From the NCBI GenBank assembly GCA_018883625.1, contig JAHLFV010000013.1:1-27546 (forward strand): a stretch of DNA of 27,546 bases, read 5' to 3'. How positions within the stretch are numbered: the stretch's first letter is position 1; each line of letters opens with the position of its first letter. A program made the translations under genes and the position numbers. Shown here one piece after another: positions 23,901-27,546 of this stretch. The DNA is from Candidatus Treponema excrementipullorum. GTDB lineage: Bacteria > Spirochaetota > Spirochaetia > Treponematales > Treponemataceae. The notes beneath the pieces were generated by a model. That model was not told the DNA's origin and ran no database searches. It saw only the letters and a list, made by a program, of their open reading frames with translations.

Positions 23901-25450
23901 CTTTGCGTATTGTGGATCAGTGGACGTATCATAACAGGCTCTATAGGGCAGCTTCTTTTGTGTCTGAATTCCCCAGTTTGGAATTGATACAACTTACCAG
24001 TTTCGGATGCGGGCTGGATGCGGTTACCTCCGACCAGGTAGATGAAATAATGAAGGCTCACGGCAGAATGTACACCCTTATAAAAATCGACGAAGGATCA
24101 AATTTGGGTGCCATCCGCATCAGAATACGCAGTTTGATTGCTGCCGTTAAAGAACGGGAACGACGTCGGTATCTTAAACCTGTATCAGTATCTGCCGCTT
24201 ATCGGAGACAGATTTTTACAAAAGAGATGAAAAAGACTCACACTATTATTGCTCCTCAAATGTCTCCCATTCATTTCAGACTGTTACAGAAAGCCTTTGA
24301 ATATTCCGGTTATAATTTTGTGGTTCTACCGGAAGTTGATACTTTGGCGGTAGACGTGGGCTTGCAGTACGTCAACAACGATGCCTGTTATCCTTCCATC
24401 ATTGTTGCGGGGCAAATGATTGCTGCACTGAAATCCGGTAAATACGATTTAGATAAAGTAAGTTTGCTGATAACCCAAACCGGAGGGGGATGTCGGGCAA
24501 CCAATTACATCGGTTTTATCCGTCGAGCTTTGGTAGACGCCGGTTTTGAAAAAGTTCCGGTTATTTCCCTCAGCGTTTCCGGTTTGGAGTCCAATCCCGG
24601 TTTTAAAATAACTCCGGCTTTGATCCATCGGGCTATGATGGCATTGATGACTGGGGACGTGTTGATGCGGGTGCTGTATCGTGTCCGGCCGTATGAAGCC
24701 CAACCCGGTTCCGCTGACGCCTTGTACGAAAAGTGGAACGGTAGAGCAGAAGTTCAATTACAGTCTCTTTCTATAGCAAAGTATGGTAAGCTTATAGAAG
24801 GCATTGTTCGGGATTTTGATAATCTACCTATCCTGCCGATAAAAAAGCCCCGTATCGGTGTTGTAGGAGAGATTCTGGTAAAATTTCATCCTACAGCCAA
24901 TAACGATATATGCCGTGTTATTGAACGGGAAGGTGCTGAATGCGTTATGCCGGATTTGGCAGACTTTTTGTTCTACACTTTTTCTACGGGTATTTTCCGT
25001 CATGAAGAGTTGGCCTTTCCTAAAAAAACTGAACGAAATGCCCGCTTTTTAGTGTGGGCTTTGGAGTTGTATCGCCGAAGAATAAAGAAAGTATTGTCGG
25101 CTAGTCGTCGGTTTGAAGCTCCGTCGCTGATCTATGACCTGATGAAAGGGGTAGATGATATTGTCCAATTGGGTAATATTACAGGAGAAGGTTGGTTTTT
25201 GACGGCGGAAATGGTGGAATTGATCAAATCCGGGGTTCCCAGTATAGCCTGTGTTCAACCCTTTGCCTGTCTGCCAAACCATGTTACGGGAAAGGGCATG
25301 ATAAAAGAGTTGCGAAATCGATTTCCCGGAGCAAATATTTCTGCCATTGACTACGACCCAGGTGCTAGCGAAGTCAATCAGCTCAACCGTTTGAAGCTTC
25401 TTTTGTCAAATGCCCCTGTAGGAAGGAACCCTGACGAGCCGATACAATAA
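20969..25450 (+). CDS. Double BadF/BadG activase fused to DUF2229/HgdB-like domains
   Basis: These proteins are ATP-driven electron-transfer activases related to HgdC, which reduces 2-hydroxyacyl-CoA dehydratases. The open frame reaches back to ATG 20918; I favour ATG 20969 (1493 residues) because AAAGGA precedes it. Numbered from 20918: activase module 1 (about 46-310) begins GIDVGSTTVK and has C173 and C212. Module 2 (about 375-650) begins GLDAGSTTTK and has the equivalent cysteine pair. In both, the cysteines are 39 residues apart, as in HgdC, where two subunits share one [4Fe-4S] cluster. So one chain could form the whole pseudo-dimer. Next come RRCGKCSNNC, a DUF2229 region (LNMYENYPLWFTFFTELGF, IPSESVCYPGK, FIFYPCAPYE) and a C-terminal HgdB-like region (NNDACYPS, TGGGCRATNY). 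The physiological substrate is unknown. The next gene follows after 23 nt. Confidence 0.9.
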   Translation: MDTGMENNSIENTVKTIQGAMLTPSGSPIRVGIDVGSTTVKFVALDKDDTILYGDYQRHLADIKSTIVTVVKKALDTLEKQLPLGVNQPLSIKVTGSGGFAVSQWLNIPFIQEVVAGTTAVQKIIPQTDVVIELGGEDAKITYFSGGVEQRMNGSCAGGTGAFIDQMAALLETDATGLNQLAKGATTIYPIAARCGVFAKTDVQPLINEGARREDIAASIFQAVVTQTISGLACGKPIRGCVAFLGGPLHFLDQLRYRFIKTLNLTEDNVVCPEDSQLFVAMGAAFSADRSGTCVIAEKESLPLLGAFRDSLDNLKDAEMNEVQRLEPLFRDEEELEAFHKRHAEEMAMSGDLQTATGPIFLGLDAGSTTTKAVLIDKEGRILWRFYDVNAGNPVDLAVKVLKDLYKQLPEKAYIARSVSTGYGEALFQAALGVDAGEVETITHYRAADFFVPGVEFLLDIGGQDMKCLQMKNGAITSIQLNEACSSGCGSFLDNFARSLGMDVREFSKKALLAQKPVDLGSRCTVFMNSRVKQAQKEGASVADISAGLSYSVIKNALFKVIKLRKASDIGSKVVVQGGTFNNDAVLRAFEKIAGVNVYRPDVAGLMGAYGAALIALDQWKDLQMPPAGVDKATFIPPKITSGLASLEELENFSVDLQLRRCGKCSNNCLLTINTFTTTGETTNARHFVTGNRCERGAELEDGGAVIDASNAKEQDKDATLPNLFAWKYKRLFNYYKPLKKEDAPRGDVGIPRVLNMYENYPLWFTFFTELGFRVRLSPRSSHSVYEGGLETIPSESVCYPGKISHGHVEALLKDGVKFIFYPCAPYEIQEDPGAGNHYNCPIVTSYPEVLRNNIEALRRDESVTFMNPFLPIYDKKRLGERLFEELGKKFSIREEEIKSALDKAWAEEENFRREVKEAGEEGLEQLIRIGGRGIVLAGRPYHLDPEINHGIPEMIIGLGLAVFTEDSVAHLGSIERPLRIVDQWTYHNRLYRAASFVSEFPSLELIQLTSFGCGLDAVTSDQVDEIMKAHGRMYTLIKIDEGSNLGAIRIRIRSLIAAVKERERRRYLKPVSVSAAYRRQIFTKEMKKTHTIIAPQMSPIHFRLLQKAFEYSGYNFVVLPEVDTLAVDVGLQYVNNDACYPSIIVAGQMIAALKSGKYDLDKVSLLITQTGGGCRATNYIGFIRRALVDAGFEKVPVISLSVSGLESNPGFKITPALIHRAMMALMTGDVLMRVLYRVRPYEAQPGSADALYEKWNGRAEVQLQSLSIAKYGKLIEGIVRDFDNLPILPIKKPRIGVVGEILVKFHPTANNDICRVIEREGAECVMPDLADFLFYTFSTGIFRHEELAFPKKTERNARFLVWALELYRRRIKKVLSASRRFEAPSLIYDLMKGVDDIVQLGNITGEGWFLTAEMVELIKSGVPSIACVQPFACLPNHVTGKGMIKELRNRFPGANISAIDYDPGASEVNQLNRLKLLLSNAPVGRNPDEPIQ

Positions 25451-25473
25451 ATATGTTTATACGCGGAGGATCT

Positions 25474-26853
25474 ATGTTAAAAAAACTCCTAGGTACAACG
25501 GTGCTGTTTGTTATGGGGTTCTTGCCCTGTTTTGCTTTATATAACCGTCAGGGGATTCCCGATTCTGCAGAGATCAGGCAAAAACTGGTAGATAGTTGGT
25601 TTACTGCTCCTTTAGAAAAGGTATGTCAGAATGAACCGGAAATTTATGTAAACAATATCGGTCGCAGTTTTCAGGTACGTGTTGAAGAGTTCAGTGATGA
25701 AATACTTGTAATTGTGGCTCCTTCAAAAAAAATTGAGTTGGATATTATTTCCGGTACGGTAAAAACCGCTACAAAAGTTGATATTTATCCCGCGGATATT
25801 CCCGGTAGTTGGGTTTTGCACAGAAACAGTGCCACGGGAGAACCCCTGTACATTGAATACTTTTTTGCTCCCGATCCGGAAGTTGTGTTAAGGATCCGTC
25901 CCAGTGGTCAAAAGGCTTTGGCTGATTTGTTGATTTTTGGTTCTTACGTAGTGCAGGGTGTACCTTTAGGGGTTAATTTTGAAAACTTGTATAAATCTTC
26001 TCTCTTTGAAGTGTTGGATTTGACCCATGATTCCTTGCCTTGGTCCTATGTGGATGTAGAACCGGAGCTTTATCATTCTGTTTTGCAAATGATAGCGGTT
26101 ATCAGAGAAAATTTGCCCCGAGTAAAAATCGTTGAAGATGCCTGCTACAATGAAGACGGTGAGCCCATCTATGTTTCCACAGGAAAGAAACGTATCGTTC
26201 CTCAAGAAGAGATAGAGGAAGACACCCTGTCTCTTAATTCTTTAGGTTTTGTTAAATGGATCGCCGATGGCTTGATTGAACCTCTTTCCGGTAGCAATAC
26301 TTTGTGGAAACCTCTTACCGTATCTACCGTGGAACATCGGCAAGGTGGGTATGCAGATCATCTGAATACAACGGTTGCAAATATGAATCTTTCTTTGGAT
26401 TGGACAAGAAATTTGGCAGCTGCTGTTCTTTCCGTTTCATCCGGGCGAAATTATTACTACAATACTTCCGGGTGTGATGTGACAGTCAGTCCTTTTTCTT
26501 CAAGATTGGTGGGCAAAAACAAAAAAATCAATGCTTTGGGGTATTTGCAAGATACAGGTTACCAAATTAAAGATATAAAACCTCTTTTGTACGTTTTGGC
26601 AGCAACAGAACCGGGACGGATGTTTTTTGGTGCCATTCGGGAACATGACACCGACTTGCAAGGTGTGCCGGAAGTACACTATTATTCCGAAGCTGTGGCA
26701 ATTTTTCCCTACTTTAACACTGCCGGCCAGTTTGAGGTTGTAATTTTCCAAAACGGCAAAGAAGTTCCTTTGGAATTTTTTATTAACCAGTATAAAGATG
26801 CCTATCTCCATTTGGTGCGGGTGAATACTTCTGAAATTTTTTACCTTCAGTAA
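25474..26853 (+). CDS. Exported protein of unknown function
   Basis: The protein has 459 residues from ATG 25474, chosen for GGAGGA upstream and because the signal peptide MLKKLLGTTVLFVMGFLPCFA starts there; an ATG at 25453 adds seven residues. The mature protein is soluble with a mixed fold. The N-terminal ~170 residues are strand-rich (FQVRVEEFSDEILVIVAP, then IYPADIPGSWVLH). The middle region includes NSLGFVKWIADGLIEPLSG, and a C-terminal part has LDWTRNLAAAVLS, YLQDTGYQIKDIKPLLYVL and REHDTDL. No family or catalytic motif is recognised. Being 23 nt after the activase gene, it probably shares its transcript, but an exported product and a cytoplasmic activase need not be functionally linked. 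Confidence 0.8.
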   Translation: MLKKLLGTTVLFVMGFLPCFALYNRQGIPDSAEIRQKLVDSWFTAPLEKVCQNEPEIYVNNIGRSFQVRVEEFSDEILVIVAPSKKIELDIISGTVKTATKVDIYPADIPGSWVLHRNSATGEPLYIEYFFAPDPEVVLRIRPSGQKALADLLIFGSYVVQGVPLGVNFENLYKSSLFEVLDLTHDSLPWSYVDVEPELYHSVLQMIAVIRENLPRVKIVEDACYNEDGEPIYVSTGKKRIVPQEEIEEDTLSLNSLGFVKWIADGLIEPLSGSNTLWKPLTVSTVEHRQGGYADHLNTTVANMNLSLDWTRNLAAAVLSVSSGRNYYYNTSGCDVTVSPFSSRLVGKNKKINALGYLQDTGYQIKDIKPLLYVLAATEPGRMFFGAIREHDTDLQGVPEVHYYSEAVAIFPYFNTAGQFEVVIFQNGKEVPLEFFINQYKDAYLHLVRVNTSEIFYLQ

Positions 26854-26949
26854 ATTTTTGTGTAGCGGTCTTTTAAGACAGTGTATATATCTAATGAGCA
26901 TCTATGTCTGACGTGTAGACAAGTTCGTCCTAGTCGTTCAGTTTAATAA

Positions 26950-26988
26950 ACCACACTTACTTGTGTTACCGAACCATGTAGGTGTGGT
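26950..26988 (+). other. Hairpin after the exported-protein gene
   Basis: ACCACACTTAC (26950-26960) pairs with GTAGGTGTGGT (26978-26988) with one G-U pair. An alternative pairing uses ATGTAGG (26976-26982) with CCTACAT further on, followed by CTTTT, so two structures exclude each other. The T run is weak, so termination here is possible but not certain. Confidence 0.4.
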
Positions 26989-27074
26989 AGCTTTCCTACA
27001 TCTTTTCTGCTGTTACAATCTATAGTACAAAGTGTTTATACTACGCTTATCTTGTAAAAAGGAGTAACACAAGT
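26959..27074 (+). promoter_or_regulatory. Inverted repeat enclosing a promoter, next to a ribosome site
   Basis: ACTTGTGTTAC (26959-26969) is the exact reverse complement of GTAACACAAGT (27064-27074). The right arm begins with the last base of the AGGAG ribosome site (27060-27064) and fills the space before the GTG start at 27078. The promoter at 27013-27042 lies between the arms, so only read-through RNA contains both. Confidence 0.45.
27013..27042 (+). promoter_or_regulatory. Sigma70-type promoter, 3' partial gene
   Basis: TTACAA (27013-27018), an 18-nt spacer and TATACT (27037-27042) form a good promoter. The RNA would start near 27049, leaving a leader of about 29 nt that contains AGGAG. 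Confidence 0.6.
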
Positions 27075-27077
27075 TCG

Positions 27078-27546
27078 GTGTTTTGCAGAAAAATCTGTTT
27101 TCGTTTTTTTTCTTTTTGTATTGTGTTGTTTGTAGGTGCGGTCACAGTGGCTGTAGCCGACGTTGTTTCCGGTAGCAAAGTAAAAAAGCCGGTACAGGAA
27201 AAGACTGCCGGGGAATATTACAAAGAAATATATCAGGATCACAAAACAGGGCTTTACGGCAGCGTTATAGAAAAATACGAAATTGTACAGACAGTTTTTG
27301 ATCATCAACCATATTCCTTGGGTGATACAGAACAAGTTTTCTCCGGTATACCGGCTTTATTGACCGGATGTTACGGAGAGGCTTTGTATTACACAGGACA
27401 AAAAGATAAAGCTCGAACCGTATTTAAGTATTTGGAAAACCATACCTCGGTGGGAAAAAATCTTGAGTTAAAGAAGGGTAGTCAAAGTGATGTTGAAAAA
27501 GACAAAATCCCTCAATCTGAAATTATTTCAGATTTTTCTTATCCGA
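27078..27546 (+). CDS. Exported protein, cut by the window end
   Basis: The frame is open from GTG 27078 to the last base, 156 codons with no stop. The N-terminus, MFCRKICFRFFSFCIVLFVG followed by a short tail ending AVA and then D, is a convincing Sec signal peptide with two Arg and one Lys in the n-region. The AGGAG ribosome site is 13 bases upstream, longer than usual; no better in-frame start exists. The mature part begins DVVSGSKVKK. One TPR-like helix pair is visible (LTGCYGEALYYTGQKDKART, then VFKYLEN). The family cannot be named from this piece. Confidence 0.65.
   Translation, partial: MFCRKICFRFFSFCIVLFVGAVTVAVADVVSGSKVKKPVQEKTAGEYYKEIYQDHKTGLYGSVIEKYEIVQTVFDHQPYSLGDTEQVFSGIPALLTGCYGEALYYTGQKDKARTVFKYLENHTSVGKNLELKKGSQSDVEKDKIPQSEIISDFSYP

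Noticed and set aside
26854..27077. Riboswitch in the gap before the last gene
   Set aside because: Several hairpins exist, but no known riboswitch core is recognisable, and the promoter lies downstream of most of them.
27036..27335. Minus-strand frame of 99 codons near the window end
   Set aside because: It is antisense to a better plus-strand frame with a signal peptide that stays open to the window end.
1..27546. CRISPR arrays, tRNA or rRNA genes
   Set aside because: No regularly spaced repeats and no tRNA-like cloverleaf or rRNA sequence were seen in the intergenic stretches.

Overview
The window looks like a chromosomal segment of a treponeme or close spirochaete relative. Four things point that way: a Msp/Tpr-type outer membrane protein, several lineage-style exported and lipoprotein genes, a complete rnfCDGEAB operon, and a giant BadF-type activase protein. 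Base composition is moderately AT-rich and gene density is high. I see no phage, CRISPR array, rRNA or tRNA, and no intact insertion sequence. The species is inferred from protein families only.

Layout. 1-625: a decayed Rpn-family (PD-(D/E)XK) nuclease locus broken by two palindromic repeat units. 799-2388 (-): Msp-like porin, divergent from a small lipoprotein at 2617-3255 (+). 3421-8859 (-): rnfC-D-G-E-A-B, encoding the ion-translocating ferredoxin:NAD+ oxidoreductase; RnfG is an unusual tandem two-domain form. 9061-11688 (+): the ATPase YchF, a secreted lipoprotein of the endonuclease/exonuclease/phosphatase fold, and a 75-residue membrane protein. 11690-13846 (-): UvrC. 13884-17998 (+): a two-gene unit of an exported LamG-like/FN3 protein and an 872-residue TPR protein. 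18001-20743 (-): the lipid II flippase MurJ followed by an M24 peptidase. 20969-26853 (+): the activase/DUF2229 protein and an exported protein of unknown function. 27078-end (+): the start of another exported protein, cut by the window edge.

How the genes relate. Rnf couples ferredoxin oxidation to NAD+ reduction and an ion gradient. The activase family uses ATP to push single electrons, usually from ferredoxin or flavodoxin, into dehydratase-type partners, so the two could draw on the same ferredoxin pool (inference). MurJ, the outer membrane protein and the many exported proteins belong to the cell envelope. YchF and UvrC are housekeeping.

Regulatory architecture is the least ordinary part. 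Two promoters (rnfC and murJ) sit so close to the start codon that the mRNAs should be leaderless. Two downstream genes (at 10255 and 27078) have a promoter enclosed by an inverted repeat whose downstream arm covers or abuts the ribosome binding site. Read-through RNA, but not RNA from the local promoter, would fold that site shut. Two terminators carry the same 14-nt palindrome TGAAGT-NN-ACTTCA in their loops. No clearly new multi-gene system is evident; the best candidates for novelty are the double RnfG, the nested promoter/hairpin leaders, and the LamG-FN3/TPR pair.
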